Shown one piece after another: positions 37,711 to 47,182 of a stretch of 64,000 nucleotides of DNA. A program made the translations under genes and the position numbers. This DNA comes from Streptomonospora mangrovi (GTDB taxonomy: Bacteria; Actinomycetota; Actinomycetes; Streptosporangiales; Streptosporangiaceae), in contig NZ_JAJAQC010000008.1 in the NCBI RefSeq assembly GCF_027604915.1, forward strand, positions 1-64,000. Direction: 5' to 3'. The notes beneath the pieces were generated by a model. It did no database searches, was not told the origin of the DNA, and saw only the letters and a list, made by a program, of their open reading frames with translations. Each line of letters starts with the position of its first letter. Within the stretch, counting starts at the first letter, position 1.

Positions 37711-38985
37711 TCACCCCAGGCGCAGCGGCAGCTCGATCAGCCGGCGCAGCCCCGGGCGCGGCATCCACCGCACCTCGTCCTCGGGCACGGCCAGCGCCAG
37801 GTCGGGGTAGCGGCTCAGCAGCCGGGTGAAGGCGACCTCGCCCTCCTGGCGGGCCAGCGCCGCGCCCAGGCAGTAGTGCAGGCCGTGGCCGAACCCGAGG
37901 TGGTGCTCGCCGCGCGTGTCGTAGGTGCGGGTGATGTCCAGCCGCGTCGGGTCGGGGTAGTGGCGGGGGTCGTGGTTGGCCGAGACGAGGACCGCCTCCA
38001 CGCCCTCGCCCTTGCGGACCAGGGTGTCGGCGAGGACGACGTCCTCGGCGGCCCAGCGCGGCCGGGTGATCAGCACGGGGCCGCACCAGCGCATCAGCTC
38101 GTGCACGGCGCCCGGCGCCAGGGCGGGGTCCTCGCGCAGCATGCGGGCCTGCTCGGGGTGGGTGAGCAGCGCGTGCGTGCCGTTGCCGATCAGGTGGGCG
38201 GTGGTCTCGTGGCCGGCGATGACCAGGGTGAGGACCATGGTGACCAGTTCGGTCTCGGTGAGCCGGTCGCCGTCGTCGTCGCGCACGGCGATCAGCGCGT
38301 CGAGCAGGGCGTCGGCCGGGCGCGCGCGGCGCTCCTCCACCATGCCGTGGATGTGGTCGATCATCTCGCGGAAGGCCGAGGACATGCTGGCCGGGTCCAG
38401 GCCCATCATCCGGGCGCCCCAGTCGCGCCACAGCGGCCGGTCGGCCTCGGGCACGCCGACCATCTCGCAGATGACGGTGATGGGCAGCGGGTAGGCGAAG
38501 TGCTCGACCAGGTCCACGGCGCCGTCGTCTCCGGCGGCCGCGGGCAGGCGGTCCAGCAGGTCGTCGGTGATCTCCTCGACGCGGGGCCGCAGCGCGTTGA
38601 CGCGGCGCACGGTGAAGGCGCGCGAGACCAGCTTGCGCAGCCGGGTGTGGTCGGGCGGGTCGGCGTCCAGCATCGTGTCGGCGAGGTAGGGGATGTACTC
38701 CTCGGGGATCCCGAACGTGGTGATCATCTGGGCGCGCTTGTCGCCGGGGCCGCCCTCGATGCGACCGGGGTCGTTGACGAACCGGGGGTCGTCCAGCACC
38801 GTGCGGACGTCGTCCTGCCGGGTGACCAGCCACATCGTGCTGCCGTCGAGGTGGCGCACGCGCTGGACGGGCGCGGCCTCGCGCAGCCGGGCGAACCCGG
38901 TGTAGGGGTCGGCGAGCAGGTCGGGGTCGAGCAGGCTCACGGTGGCGGAGTCGGGGCTCTCGTGCTGGGGGGTGGGTGCGGTCAT
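37711..38985 (-). CDS. Cytochrome P450 (bacterial class I type)
   Basis: A 424-aa soluble P450. The heme-binding loop FGHGLHYCLGAALAR carries the cysteine ligand C372, the I-helix oxygen-activation motif is AGHETT (257-262) and the K-helix ExxR is E296-R299. The length and blocks resemble actinobacterial CYP105/107-type monooxygenases. GAGGAGG before ATG 38985 is a strong ribosome site. It lies 20 bases after the TetR gene on the same strand, so the two form an operon. No ferredoxin or reductase is adjacent, so electrons must come from elsewhere. The substrate is unknown; detoxification is favoured by TetR control and by the absence of biosynthetic genes. Confidence 0.93.
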   Translation of the reverse strand: MTAPTPQHESPDSATVSLLDPDLLADPYTGFARLREAAPVQRVRHLDGSTMWLVTRQDDVRTVLDDPRFVNDPGRIEGGPGDKRAQMITTFGIPEEYIPYLADTMLDADPPDHTRLRKLVSRAFTVRRVNALRPRVEEITDDLLDRLPAAAGDDGAVDLVEHFAYPLPITVICEMVGVPEADRPLWRDWGARMMGLDPASMSSAFREMIDHIHGMVEERRARPADALLDALIAVRDDDGDRLTETELVTMVLTLVIAGHETTAHLIGNGTHALLTHPEQARMLREDPALAPGAVHELMRWCGPVLITRPRWAAEDVVLADTLVRKGEGVEAVLVSANHDPRHYPDPTRLDITRTYDTRGEHHLGFGHGLHYCLGAALARQEGEVAFTRLLSRYPDLALAVPEDEVRWMPRPGLRRLIELPLRLG

Positions 38986-39005
38986 GGTGCCCTCCTCAAG
39001 GGGCG

Positions 39006-39764
39006 TCAGGTGCGTTTCTGGGTGGCGAGTTCGGTCCGCACCGCGGTCAGCACCCGGTCGAACACGGCGATGACGTGGGGCGCGGCGGCGCGGTCGGGGC
39101 CGGGGTCGTCCGGCGCGGCCTCGATGGAGGTGCGCAGGACGTGGGCGAGCAGGTCGGCCCGCTCGGTCACGGGGTCGGGTTCGGGGAAGAACACGGCGGC
39201 GAGCGGCTCGGCCAGGAAGTACCCGGTGAAGACGTGCATGTAGAGCATCAGTTGGGCGTCCACGGGCAGGTCGCCGCGCAGCACGCCGTGCTCGCGCAGG
39301 ACGGCGAAGTAGTCCCGCATGGTGTCGCGGCGCTGGTCCATCAGCGCCCGCATGTGCTTGGCGCCGCCGCGCGCCAGGAAGCCCAGGGTGTCGGGGTCGC
39401 CCACCACGACGGCGCGCAGCACGGGGTCCTCGTGGACCAGCAGGTAGGAGGCGCGCGCCAGTTCGGAGGGCCGCACCTGATGGGGGTCGGCGCGGATGCC
39501 GTCGATGAGGCGCCGCATCATGGCCTCCTGCGACCGCAGGACCACGGAGAGGAACAGCACCTCCTTGGTGCGGAAGTGCAGGTAGACGGTGCCCTTGCCG
39601 ATGTCGGCGCGGCGGGCGACGTCCTCGACCGTGACCCGGCGGTAGCCCAGGGAGACGAGCAGGTCCGCCGCGGCCGCGAGGATCCGCTCGGCGCGGGCCT
39701 CGCGTTCGGTGTCGGCCGCGGCGGGGGCGGGCGGGTGCTGGTCGTCCACGGGGTGCTGCGTCAC
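39006..39764 (-). CDS. TetR-family regulator of the P450 operon
   Basis: A 252-aa TetR protein with HTH at about residues 25-70 (ILAAAADLLVSLGYRRVTVE, RRADIGKGTVYLHFRTKEVL) and a long ligand-binding C-terminus. GTG 39764 is preferred, with AGGAG about 11 bases upstream; a TTG at 39854 would make the start overlap the operator. It is the first gene of the tetR-P450 operon and has a near-perfect palindrome about 80 bases upstream. It probably represses itself and the P450 until a small ligand, perhaps the P450 substrate, binds. Confidence 0.88.
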   Translation of the reverse strand: MTQHPVDDQHPPAPAAADTEREARAERILAAAADLLVSLGYRRVTVEDVARRADIGKGTVYLHFRTKEVLFLSVVLRSQEAMMRRLIDGIRADPHQVRPSELARASYLLVHEDPVLRAVVVGDPDTLGFLARGGAKHMRALMDQRRDTMRDYFAVLREHGVLRGDLPVDAQLMLYMHVFTGYFLAEPLAAVFFPEPDPVTERADLLAHVLRTSIEAAPDDPGPDRAAAPHVIAVFDRVLTAVRTELATQKRT

Positions 39765-39841
39765 GGGCGGAACGGCTCCTGTTCGGTGTCGGAGGCGGAT
39801 GCGGGCGGGTCCGGCGCGGGGGCCGGACGCTGTGACTGTTT

Positions 39842-39862
39842 GACCAGATTTCAAATCCGGTC
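39842..39862. promoter_or_regulatory. Palindromic operator of the TetR-P450 operon
   Basis: GACCAGATTT, one central C, then AAATCCGGTC form a 21-bp near-perfect palindrome with one mismatched pair. It is centred about 88 bases before the TetR start in the only A+T-containing stretch of the region. Confidence 0.75.
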
Positions 39863-39950
39863 ATGAAGTCAACCTAGGCGGGGCGGGCGGGCGGCGGCAA
39901 GGGCGTCCGGCGTTAGGAAGCCGTCAACGGTGGGCGGGTAGCCTGCCGGT

Positions 39951-40676
39951 GTGCTGACCGCCGCCGCCGTGTGCCCCCACCCGCCGCTGCTCGTCCCGCA
40001 GGTCGCGGCGGGTGCCGCCGCCGAACTCGCCGGGCTGCGGGCGGCCTGCGACCGCGCCGTGGCGGCCCTGGCCGCCTCCGGCCCCGACGTGGTGGCGGTG
40101 GTGGGGGCGGGCGCGCGCGACCGCGACCACCCGGCCGGGGCGGGCGGCGGGTTCGCCGACTTCGGGGTGCCGCTGCGGGTGGGGCCGGGGGAGCCGGTGC
40201 TGCCGCCGGCGCTGACGGTGGGGCGGTGGCTGGCCGAGCGCGCGGGCGTGCGCCCCGACCGGTACGCGGAGGTGGCCGCCGCCGCCGGCCCCGAGCGCTG
40301 CCTGGCGCGCGGCGCCGCGCTGGCCGGGGCCGGGCGGCGGGTGGCGCTGCTGGTGATGGGCGACGGCAGCGCGCGCAACGGCGAGGCGGCCCCGGCCCCC
40401 GCCGACCCCCAGGCCCCCGCCTTCGACCGTGCGGTCGCCGCGGCCCTGGCGGCCGCCGACGCCGACGCGCTGGCGCGCCTGGAGCCGCGCGCGGCCGAGC
40501 GGCTGATGGCCCAGGGCCGCCCCGCCTGGCAGGTCCTGGCGGGCGCCGCCCGCGCCCTACCGGAGGGAAGGCCGCTGCGCGGCGAGCTGCTGGCGCACGA
40601 GGCACCGTACGGCGTGGGCTACTTCGTGGCGGTGTGGACCCAGGAGGCCGGGGGAGTGGAGGCAGCGGCCCGCTGA
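39951..40676 (+). CDS. LigB/MEMO-like class III extradiol dioxygenase-family protein
   Basis: A 241-aa protein starting MLTAAAVCPHPPLLVPQVAA, the signature of the class III extradiol dioxygenase-like (LigB/MEMO) proteins encoded between miaB and miaA in actinobacteria. Other visible pieces are DVVAVVGAGARDRDH, LLVMGDGSARNGE and APYGVGYFVAVW. Metal-binding His residues are only partly recognisable (CPHPP, DRDH), so dioxygenase activity is doubtful. The GTG start follows a short leader. It is divergent from the TetR-P450 operon. No experimentally fixed function is known to me for this branch. Confidence 0.82.
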   Translation: MLTAAAVCPHPPLLVPQVAAGAAAELAGLRAACDRAVAALAASGPDVVAVVGAGARDRDHPAGAGGGFADFGVPLRVGPGEPVLPPALTVGRWLAERAGVRPDRYAEVAAAAGPERCLARGAALAGAGRRVALLVMGDGSARNGEAAPAPADPQAPAFDRAVAAALAAADADALARLEPRAAERLMAQGRPAWQVLAGAARALPEGRPLRGELLAHEAPYGVGYFVAVWTQEAGGVEAAAR

Positions 40677-40857
40677 CGGGGCGGCACGTCCGAGGCGCCG
40701 CGCTTGGCCGTGGGCGCGCGGGCCGGCCGGACGCGGGCGCGCGGGCGCGGACGTGTCCGGCCGGGTACGGGCGCGAGCATGAGCGCGGGTGTGTTCAGCG
40801 AGGACGCGGACCCCGGCCCGGCCGGAGCGGGCGGCCAGGCACCGTCCCCCGGCGTGT

Positions 40858-41667
40858 TCAGCGCGGCGCGGGCGGGGGAGCGGTCGGCCCGGCCGGTCCG
40901 GAGCGCTCGGCGGGTTCGACCGCGGCGAACCGGGCGCCGAAGGGGTCGGCCAGCAGGCACCGGCGGCCGAACGGGGAGTCCGCGGGCGGGTCGACCACCG
41001 TGCCGCCGGAGTCCTGGGCGAGGGCGGCCGCGTCGTCGGCGCTGCGCACGGCGAAGTAGGTCAGCCAGGCGGCCAGGCCCCGGCTGGGGCGGTCGGCGGT
41101 GCCGCCGTAGACGCCGCACACCGGTGTGCCGCCGCTGTAGAGGGTGACGAAGTCGTAGCCGGCGAGCCGTTCGGGCTCGTAGCCGAACACCCGCACCAGG
41201 AACGCGCTCGCCGCCTCCACGTCGCCGCTGGTCACCTCCGACCACACCGGCGCGCCCGGCTCGCCGTACGCCTCGGCCCCGCGCAGGGTGCCGGGCTCCC
41301 ACATTCCGAACACCGCGCCGGCGGGGTCGCGGGCGATGGCCATGGCGCCGAGGTCGCCGATGTCCTGCGGCACGCCCAGCGGCCGGCCGCCGGCGTTGGT
41401 GACGGCCTCCAGGGTGCCTGCGAGGGATTGGGTGGCCAGGTAGACGGTCCACGCGGCGGAGCGCGCGGCCTCGGCCTCGGGGTCGGGTCCCCAGCGCTGC
41501 GAGAGCCCGGCGACGCGGCGGCCGTTCAGGCGGGCCATGGAGTAGGGCAGGTCGTCGAACTCCCAGCCCAGGACGCCGCCGTAGAACCGCCGGGCGAGGT
41601 CCAGGTCGGGCACGGAAAGATCCATCCAGCAGGGGGCGCCGGCCGGGTACTCCACCGCAGTCGTCAT
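40858..41667 (-). CDS. VOC-family protein with two glyoxalase-like domains
   Basis: A 269-aa protein with two vicinal-oxygen-chelate domains, each starting like a glyoxalase fold: PCWMDLSVPDLDLARRFYGG and PVWSEVTSGDVEAASAFLVR. Each half closes with a typical DPAGAVFGMWEPG or DPFGARFAAVEP strand. Such duplicated VOC proteins occur in hydroxylases, antibiotic-binding proteins and many uncharacterised actinobacterial enzymes. Metal ligands are not obvious, so a binding role is possible. ATG 41667 begins homology. It stands alone, with 190-base flanks to the LigB-like gene. Confidence 0.87.
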   Translation of the reverse strand: MTTAVEYPAGAPCWMDLSVPDLDLARRFYGGVLGWEFDDLPYSMARLNGRRVAGLSQRWGPDPEAEAARSAAWTVYLATQSLAGTLEAVTNAGGRPLGVPQDIGDLGAMAIARDPAGAVFGMWEPGTLRGAEAYGEPGAPVWSEVTSGDVEAASAFLVRVFGYEPERLAGYDFVTLYSGGTPVCGVYGGTADRPSRGLAAWLTYFAVRSADDAAALAQDSGGTVVDPPADSPFGRRCLLADPFGARFAAVEPAERSGPAGPTAPPPAPR

Positions 41668-41799
41668 GGCGGCGTCGTACCCGTGTTCTACTCGGCGCAT
41701 TCGGCGCGTCGGCAAAGTGGATGCAAACAGGCCGAAACACGCCGCCGCAAGGGTGGTCGCCCGCTCGGCGCCGGGGGCGCTGCCGGGCAGTATGGGGCG

Positions 41800-42174
41800 A
41801 TGCACGTCGATCAGCCACTGCCTCGCGAGGTCAAGGTCATCGACTCGGCCTCGCTGCTCCGGCTGGAGGAGCGGGCGGGTGTCCTCAGCCTGAACCAGTG
41901 CCTGGACCCGGCGTGGGTGCGGGCGAACACGGCGCCCGAGGGAACGCACTACCTGTGGCCGGCCCTGTGGCACGGCCTGTCCCACCGCCCCGACGTTCCC
42001 CGCCACCTGCGGTGCGAGCTGCTGATCACGCTGCGCGGTGGAGACCGGGTGCTGAGCCTGCTGGACGTGCTTCCCGACGACTTCGCCCCGCTGCCGAGGG
42101 TGGCCTCACGCGCAGAAGGCATGCGGGTCAGGCAGATGCTGGACCGTGCTCCCTCGGTCGGGGAACGCCTGTAG
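41800..42174 (+). CDS. Hypothetical protein, 124 aa
   Basis: A soluble 124-aa protein I do not recognise, starting MHVDQPLPREVKVIDSASLL. There is no signal peptide, membrane segment, Cys pair or obvious catalytic motif. The central part, GTHYLWPALWHGLSHRPDVP, is rich in Trp and His, and the end (AEGMRVRQMLDRAPSVGERL) is helical. A GGGG just before ATG 41800 is a weak ribosome site. Codon usage has the G/C third-position pattern of real genes here. It lies between the divergent VOC gene and convergent miaA. Confidence 0.55.
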   Translation: MHVDQPLPREVKVIDSASLLRLEERAGVLSLNQCLDPAWVRANTAPEGTHYLWPALWHGLSHRPDVPRHLRCELLITLRGGDRVLSLLDVLPDDFAPLPRVASRAEGMRVRQMLDRAPSVGERL

Positions 42175-42234
42175 CGGCCGCCCCTGCGGTGCGGACCGTC
42201 CGTCCAGCGGCGGGGGCGCGCTCCCAGTCAGGGC

Positions 42235-43209
42235 TCAGTGGCCGCCGGTCGCCGCCGGGTCGGGCCAGGCCGCGTGCACCAGTTCCAACGCGCGCTCGGT
42301 GAGGTCGGGGTCGCCGTGGTCGAGCCAGTGCACCCGGGGGTCGCGGCGGAACCAGGACTCCTGGCGGCGGGCGAAGCGGCGGGTGGCCCGCACGGTCTCC
42401 TCGCGGGCCTCCTCCTCGGTCCACTCACCGGCCAGGAACCGCAGCGCCTGGGCGTAGCCCAGCGCCCGCGAGGCGGTGCGGCCCTCGGCGAGGCCGGCGT
42501 CGCGCAGCGCGCGGACCTCCTCCACCAGCCCGGCCCGCCACATCCGCGCCACGCGCTCCTCGATGCGGTCGTCGAGCACCGGGCGCGGCACGCGCAGGCC
42601 GATCTGCACGCACGGGTAGTGCGAGGTGTGCTCGGGCAGGGTGGCGGTGAACGGCCGCCCGGTCAGCTCGATCACCTCCAGCGCGCGCACGATGCGCCGC
42701 CCGTTGCCGGGCAGGATCGCCCGCGCGGCCTCGGGGTCGCGCTCGGCCAGCCGGGCGTGCAGGGGCGCGGGTCCCCGGCGCTCCAGCTCCTCCTCCAGGC
42801 GCGCCCGCACGGCGGGGTCGGTGCCGGGGAAGTCGAGTTCGTCCAGGGCGGCGCGCACGTACAGCCCCGACCCGCCGACCAGCACGGGGGCGGCGCCGCG
42901 CCCGCGCAGGCCGTCGATGAGGGCGCGCGCCAGGTCCTGGTACTCGGCGACGTTGGCGGCGCGGGTGACGTCCCAGATGTCGAGGAGGTGGTGGGGCACG
43001 CCCCGCCGCTCCGCCACGGTGAGCTTGGCGGTGCCGATGTCCATGCCCCGGTAGAGCTGCATGGAGTCGGCGTTGATGATCTCGGCCGCGCCCCGGCGGG
43101 CGCCCAGCCGCAGCGCCAGTTCGACGGCGAGGTCGGACTTCCCGGCGGCCGTGGGCCCCACGACGGCGATCACCGGCGGGCCGCCCGCCGCGTTCGCGGC
43201 GGCGGTCAT
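42235..43209 (-). CDS. miaA: tRNA dimethylallyltransferase MiaA
   Basis: A 324-aa enzyme that transfers dimethylallyl from DMAPP to A37 of tRNAs reading UNN codons, giving the i6A used by MiaB. The P-loop GPTAAGKS is at residues 18-25, followed by [18 protein letters not shown] with the family's catalytic Asp/Thr region, then [13 protein letters not shown] and [19 protein letters not shown] is seen here as RALGYAQAL. The length is typical. ATG 43209 begins before the P-loop with a short Ala/Gly lead. Divergent from dapF. Confidence 0.95.
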   Translation of the reverse strand: MTAAANAAGGPPVIAVVGPTAAGKSDLAVELALRLGARRGAAEIINADSMQLYRGMDIGTAKLTVAERRGVPHHLLDIWDVTRAANVAEYQDLARALIDGLRGRGAAPVLVGGSGLYVRAALDELDFPGTDPAVRARLEEELERRGPAPLHARLAERDPEAARAILPGNGRRIVRALEVIELTGRPFTATLPEHTSHYPCVQIGLRVPRPVLDDRIEERVARMWRAGLVEEVRALRDAGLAEGRTASRALGYAQALRFLAGEWTEEEAREETVRATRRFARRQESWFRRDPRVHWLDHGDPDLTERALELVHAAWPDPAATGGH

Positions 43210-43359
43210 CGGACCGCGCCCGGGCGGTCCGCCCCCGTGGATCGCGCTGCCATGTCGCGGACCTCCTCACGCGTCGTCCTTGTCCACGTCCGTCCCTCCA
43301 GTGTGGCAGCGGCCGGACGGTGGGCGTGCGTTGCCCTGGCTGCTCCTAAGATGATCTCC

Positions 43360-44196
43360 ATGCGATTCGCCAAGGGCCACGGCACCGAGAACGACTTCGT
43401 GATCATCCCCGATCCCGAGGGCGCCCTGGACCTGCGGCCCGCCCAGGTCGCCGCGCTGTGCGACCGCCGCGCCGGCATCGGCGGCGACGGCGTGCTGCGC
43501 GTGGTGCGCACCGCCGCCCTGGGCGAGGCGCTGACCGGCCCGGCCGCCTCCTCCGCCGCGTGCGAGTGGTTCATGGACTACCGCAACGCCGACGGCAGCG
43601 TCGCCGAGATGTGCGGCAACGGTGTGCGGGTCTTCGCCCGCTACCTGCTCGACCGCGGACTGGCAAAGGGGCCGGAGATCCCGGTGGGCACGCGCGCGGG
43701 CGCGCGGCGCGTCACGGTCGAGGACGACGGCGACCTCACCGTGGACATGGGCCGCCCCGAGCGGCGCGGGGAGTCCGCCGCCGAACTCGCCGACGGCACC
43801 GTGCACGGGGAGCGGGTGTTCGTGGGCAACCCCCACTTGGCCTGCCAGGTCGACCGCGACCCCGACGACGTCGACCTCTCCGCCGCCCCCGGGCTGGACC
43901 CCGACGACTTCCCCGAGGGGGCCAACGTCGAGGTCTTCGCGGTGGCCGCGCCGGGCACCCTGCGCATGCGCGTCTACGAGCGCGGCGCGGGCGAGACCCG
44001 CTCCTGCGGCACCGGGATCGTGGCGGTGGCCGCCGCCGCCACCCCGGCCGATGAGGGCGCCACCTGGCGGGTGCGCGTGCCCGGCGGCGAGTGCGTCGTG
44101 TTCCTCGACGCCGACGGCGCCCGCCTGCGCGGCCCGGCGGTCATCGTCGCCGAAGGCGAGACCACCCTGCTGGACTCCGTGGACGCGCCCGCCTGA
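43360..44196 (+). CDS. dapF: Diaminopimelate epimerase
   Basis: A 278-aa PLP-independent epimerase that turns LL- into meso-diaminopimelate for peptidoglycan and lysine. The catalytic pair is C85 in EMCGNGVRV and C216 in RSCGTG. KGHGTENDFV and ERGAGETRSCGTGI are family signatures. ATG 43360 is favoured because homology starts MRFAKGHGTENDF; ATG 43351 would add MIS. It is divergent from miaA, the usual actinobacterial order miaB, miaA, dapF, hflX. Here the order is interrupted by the glycolate/malate synthase block on the minus strand. Confidence 0.95.
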   Translation: MRFAKGHGTENDFVIIPDPEGALDLRPAQVAALCDRRAGIGGDGVLRVVRTAALGEALTGPAASSAACEWFMDYRNADGSVAEMCGNGVRVFARYLLDRGLAKGPEIPVGTRAGARRVTVEDDGDLTVDMGRPERRGESAAELADGTVHGERVFVGNPHLACQVDRDPDDVDLSAAPGLDPDDFPEGANVEVFAVAAPGTLRMRVYERGAGETRSCGTGIVAVAAAATPADEGATWRVRVPGGECVVFLDADGARLRGPAVIVAEGETTLLDSVDAPA

Positions 44197-44265
44197 GACG
44201 CACATGCCGCGATGCCGGCGCACGGTGGTTGAGGCGCTGGAGAGCTGAGGCGCGGGGCGGCCTCA

Positions 44266-44296
44266 TCGGCCATCGGCCGTGGAGACCGATGGCCGA
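44266..44296. terminator. Bidirectional hairpin between dapF and glcF
   Basis: An 11-bp perfect stem, TCGGCCATCGG (44266-44276) with CCGATGGCCGA (44286-44296), closes a 9-nt loop between convergent genes. No T-run. Confidence 0.62.
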
Positions 44297-44350
44297 AGCG
44301 GTACCCGCACGCGCCCCCGCCCCGCCCCCTCGCCGTCCTCGGCCTCGTCC

Positions 44351-45679
44351 TCAGCGGCTCAGCACAGCCGAGGGCGGCAGGCCGCGCAACGACGCGTCGA
44401 GGACCTGGGCGGTGTGGGCGACGGCTATCGGGGTGCCCGCGCGCTCCAGGGCGGAGGCGATTTGCAGGGAGCACCCCGGGTTGCCCGCCACCAGCAGTTC
44501 GGCTCCGGTCGAGGACACGTCGGCGCCCTTGCGGTCGCCCAGGTCGGTCGCGGCCTCCGGGCGCAGCAGGTTGTAGACCCCGGCCGACCCGCAGCAGATT
44601 TCGGGGTTGGGCAGGTCGGCCACCTCCAGGTCGGGGATCTGGGCGAGCAGGGCGCGCGGCTGGGCGGTGACGCCCTGGCCGTGGGACAGGTGGCAGGCGT
44701 CGTGGTAGGCGGCGCGCAGGGGCAGCGGGTGGCGGGGCGCCCGTGGACCCAGGTCGGCCAGGAACTCGGTGAGGTCGACCACGCGCTCCGACAGCGCCTC
44801 GGCCGCGCGCACCTCGGCGGGGGCGGCGCCGGCCTCCTCCAGCACCCGCCCGTAGTGCTTCATGGTGCCGCCGCACCCGGCGGAGTTGACCACCACGGCC
44901 TCAACCCCCGCCCGCGTGAACGTCGCGACCGTGGCGCGGGCGAACCGGGCCGCCTCCTCGGCGCGCCCGGTGTGGGCGGACAGCGCGCCGCAGCAGCCCT
45001 GCTCGGGCGGCACCACCACGTCGCAGCCCTCGGCGGCCAGCACGCGCGCGGTGGCGGTGCTGACCTGCGGGAAGAACGCCCCCTGCACGCACCCGGTCAG
45101 CATGCCCACCACGGCGCGGCGCCGCCCCCGCGCCGGGACGCGCGCGGGCAGGCGCGGCACCCCGCCCCGGATTGGCGGGGCGATGCGCTCCATGGCCGCC
45201 AGCGGCGGCGCGAGGCGGTCCAGGATTCGCGTCCGCCGCACCAGCGCGGACAGCCCGCTGGCCTGGTAGGCGCGCAGGGGCGCGCGCAGCAGCTCCAGCC
45301 GCCGCCGGTGGGGGAACAGCGCGAAGACCGCCGCGCGCAGCAGCCGGTCGCCGGGGGAGCGCTCGTGCTCGGCCTCGACCCGGGCGCGGGTGGACTCGAT
45401 GAGCGCGTCGTAGGCCACGCCGGAGGGGCAGGCGCTGACGCAGGACAGGCAGCCCAGGCAGTTGTCGAAGTGCTGCACGGCGGCGTCGGTGAGCACGTCG
45501 TCCTGGCGGACCTGGCCCATGAGGTGGATCCGGCCGCGCGGCGAGTCCATCTCCTCGCCCCACAGCACGTAGGTGGGGCAGGTGGGCAGGCAGAACCCGC
45601 AGTGCACGCAGTCGCCGAGCAGGTCGTCGAAGGAGCGGGCGGGCCGGGCGGCCCCGGCCTCGGTGTCGCTGTCGGTCAC
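44351..45679 (-). CDS. glcF: Glycolate oxidase iron-sulfur subunit GlcF
   Basis: A 442-aa electron-transfer subunit. Two [4Fe-4S] ferredoxin motifs are intact, C24/C27/C30/C34 and C74/C77/C80/C84. Two CCG-type cysteine-rich domains follow (QGCCGALSAHTGR, EICCGSAGVYNLL, with DACHLSHGQG and NSAGCGGTMKH), as in glycolate and lactate oxidoreductases. GTG 45679 has a perfect AAGGAGGA ribosome site. It is the last gene of an aceB-glcD-glcE-glcF set on the minus strand. It would pass electrons from glycolate to the quinone pool at the membrane. Confidence 0.93.
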   Translation of the reverse strand: MTDSDTEAGAARPARSFDDLLGDCVHCGFCLPTCPTYVLWGEEMDSPRGRIHLMGQVRQDDVLTDAAVQHFDNCLGCLSCVSACPSGVAYDALIESTRARVEAEHERSPGDRLLRAAVFALFPHRRRLELLRAPLRAYQASGLSALVRRTRILDRLAPPLAAMERIAPPIRGGVPRLPARVPARGRRRAVVGMLTGCVQGAFFPQVSTATARVLAAEGCDVVVPPEQGCCGALSAHTGRAEEAARFARATVATFTRAGVEAVVVNSAGCGGTMKHYGRVLEEAGAAPAEVRAAEALSERVVDLTEFLADLGPRAPRHPLPLRAAYHDACHLSHGQGVTAQPRALLAQIPDLEVADLPNPEICCGSAGVYNLLRPEAATDLGDRKGADVSSTGAELLVAGNPGCSLQIASALERAGTPIAVAHTAQVLDASLRGLPPSAVLSR

Positions 45680-45759
45680 GGCGTCCTCCTTGTGAGCCGG
45701 TGGTGCCGGTCGGGCCGGTGGTGCGGGGGCGGCGGGGACCAGGGGCGCGGTGCGGCGCC

Positions 45760-47028
45760 TCACATGCCGCCGGGGCCGCGCCCCGGCGACAGCAGGCGGT
45801 GCGGGTCGAACCGGTCCTTGACCGCGCGCATCAGCGCGAGGCCGCCGACCGGTCCCCAGCGGTCGAGACCGAGGTCGAGGGCGGGGTCGGCCAGGTGCGG
45901 CGCGGTGCGCGCGACGGTGAGCGTGCCCCCGGCCTCGGCGAGGGCCGCCCGCGCCCGCGCGACGACCCCCGCGACCGCCTCGGGGTCGGCGTCGGCCGGA
46001 AGGGCGGCGTAGAGGACCCCCGCCCCCGCCGAGCCGCCGACGTCGGCCGACGTGCCCAGGGCGCGGGCGGCCTCGCGGACGGTGCGGGCCGCCAGGGCCG
46101 ACGCCGACACCGGCGCGGTGACCTTGAGCAGGGTGTCCCGCGCGCCGCCGGGCGGGGCGCCCCAGTCGGGCGGCAGGGCCTCGGCGGTGTGCGGGGCGTC
46201 CAGGAGGGCGGCGACCTCGGCGGCGCGGGCGTCGATCCCGCCCCGCGCGCCCTCCAGCAGCACCTGGAGCCGGGGCGGCCCCTCGGCGGGCCAGCGGAGT
46301 TCGACGGCCGCGGGCACCGCCGCCGAGCGCAGCGCCCGCGCCGTCCACTCCTGGAGGACGGCGGCGTCGGGCGCCTGGGCGCTGACGAGCCGCAGCGCCG
46401 GCGGTACCGGGTGCAGCCGGAAGGTGACCGAGGTGATCAGCCCCAGCGTGCCCAGCGCACCGGTGTGCAGTTTGCCCAGGTCATACCCTGCGACGTTCTT
46501 CACCACCCGCCCGCCGGAGGACGCGGCGACCCCGTCGGCGCGCACCACGGTCATGCCGATGATGAGGTCGCGCAGGGGGCCGTGCAGCATGCGGCGCGGC
46601 CCCGACAGCCCGGTGGCCACGGCGCCGCCCACGGTGCCGCCGGGCACCGGCGGGTCCAGGGTGAGCCGCTGCCCGGCCCGCGCCAGGTGGTCGCGCAGGT
46701 CGGCCAGCGGGGTGCCCGCGCCGGCGCGCACCACCAGGTCGCCGGCCGCGTGTTCGATCCCGGTGAGGGCGGTGGTGTCGACGAGCAGGTCGCAGCGCAG
46801 CGGCGGGGCGCCCCACGCCAGCGCCGTGCCGTTGCCCCGCGCGATCGAGGCCAGGCCGTGGCGGTGGGCGGCGGCCAGCAGCGCCGAGGCGGCGGCGGTG
46901 TCGGGCGGGGTGGCGACCAGGCGCGGCACGCGGCCGTGCACGGCGTCGGCGGAGGTGCCCTCGCGCACCGCCGCGCCGCCCGCGCTGAGCGCCTCGGTCA
47001 GGGTGGTCGTGGTCGCCTCGTGCATCAC
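45760..47028 (-). CDS. glcE: Glycolate oxidase FAD-binding subunit GlcE
   Basis: A 422-aa subunit with one PCMH-type FAD-binding domain: ARGNGTALAWGAPPLRCDLL, LDPPVPGGTVGGAVATGLSG and VVKNVAGYDLGKLHTGALGT, the last being a strong GlcE signature. The substrate-binding C-terminal half is shorter than in GlcD, as usual for GlcE. GTG 47028 is followed at once by ATG 47025; GGAGG upstream favours the GTG slightly. Lies between glcD and glcF with gaps of 154 and 80 bases. Confidence 0.92.
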   Translation of the reverse strand: MMHEATTTTLTEALSAGGAAVREGTSADAVHGRVPRLVATPPDTAAASALLAAAHRHGLASIARGNGTALAWGAPPLRCDLLVDTTALTGIEHAAGDLVVRAGAGTPLADLRDHLARAGQRLTLDPPVPGGTVGGAVATGLSGPRRMLHGPLRDLIIGMTVVRADGVAASSGGRVVKNVAGYDLGKLHTGALGTLGLITSVTFRLHPVPPALRLVSAQAPDAAVLQEWTARALRSAAVPAAVELRWPAEGPPRLQVLLEGARGGIDARAAEVAALLDAPHTAEALPPDWGAPPGGARDTLLKVTAPVSASALAARTVREAARALGTSADVGGSAGAGVLYAALPADADPEAVAGVVARARAALAEAGGTLTVARTAPHLADPALDLGLDRWGPVGGLALMRAVKDRFDPHRLLSPGRGPGGM

Positions 47029-47182
47029 GCGCCCGCCTCCTCGGCCGCCGAACCGGTCAGGGGGCGCCGGGCCGGCGGCCGTGCTCGCCCGGGTGCCCCT
47101 CTCGCGCGCCGCGCATCGCGCGGGCGCCCGCCGCCGCGCGGTCCGCCGCCGCGCCGCGCGGCGCGGACCCCGGCGCGCCCGC

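Noticed and set aside
37401-37829. Plus-strand frame overlapping the P450 3' end
   Set aside because: No homology, and it overlaps the well-supported P450 gene on the other strand.
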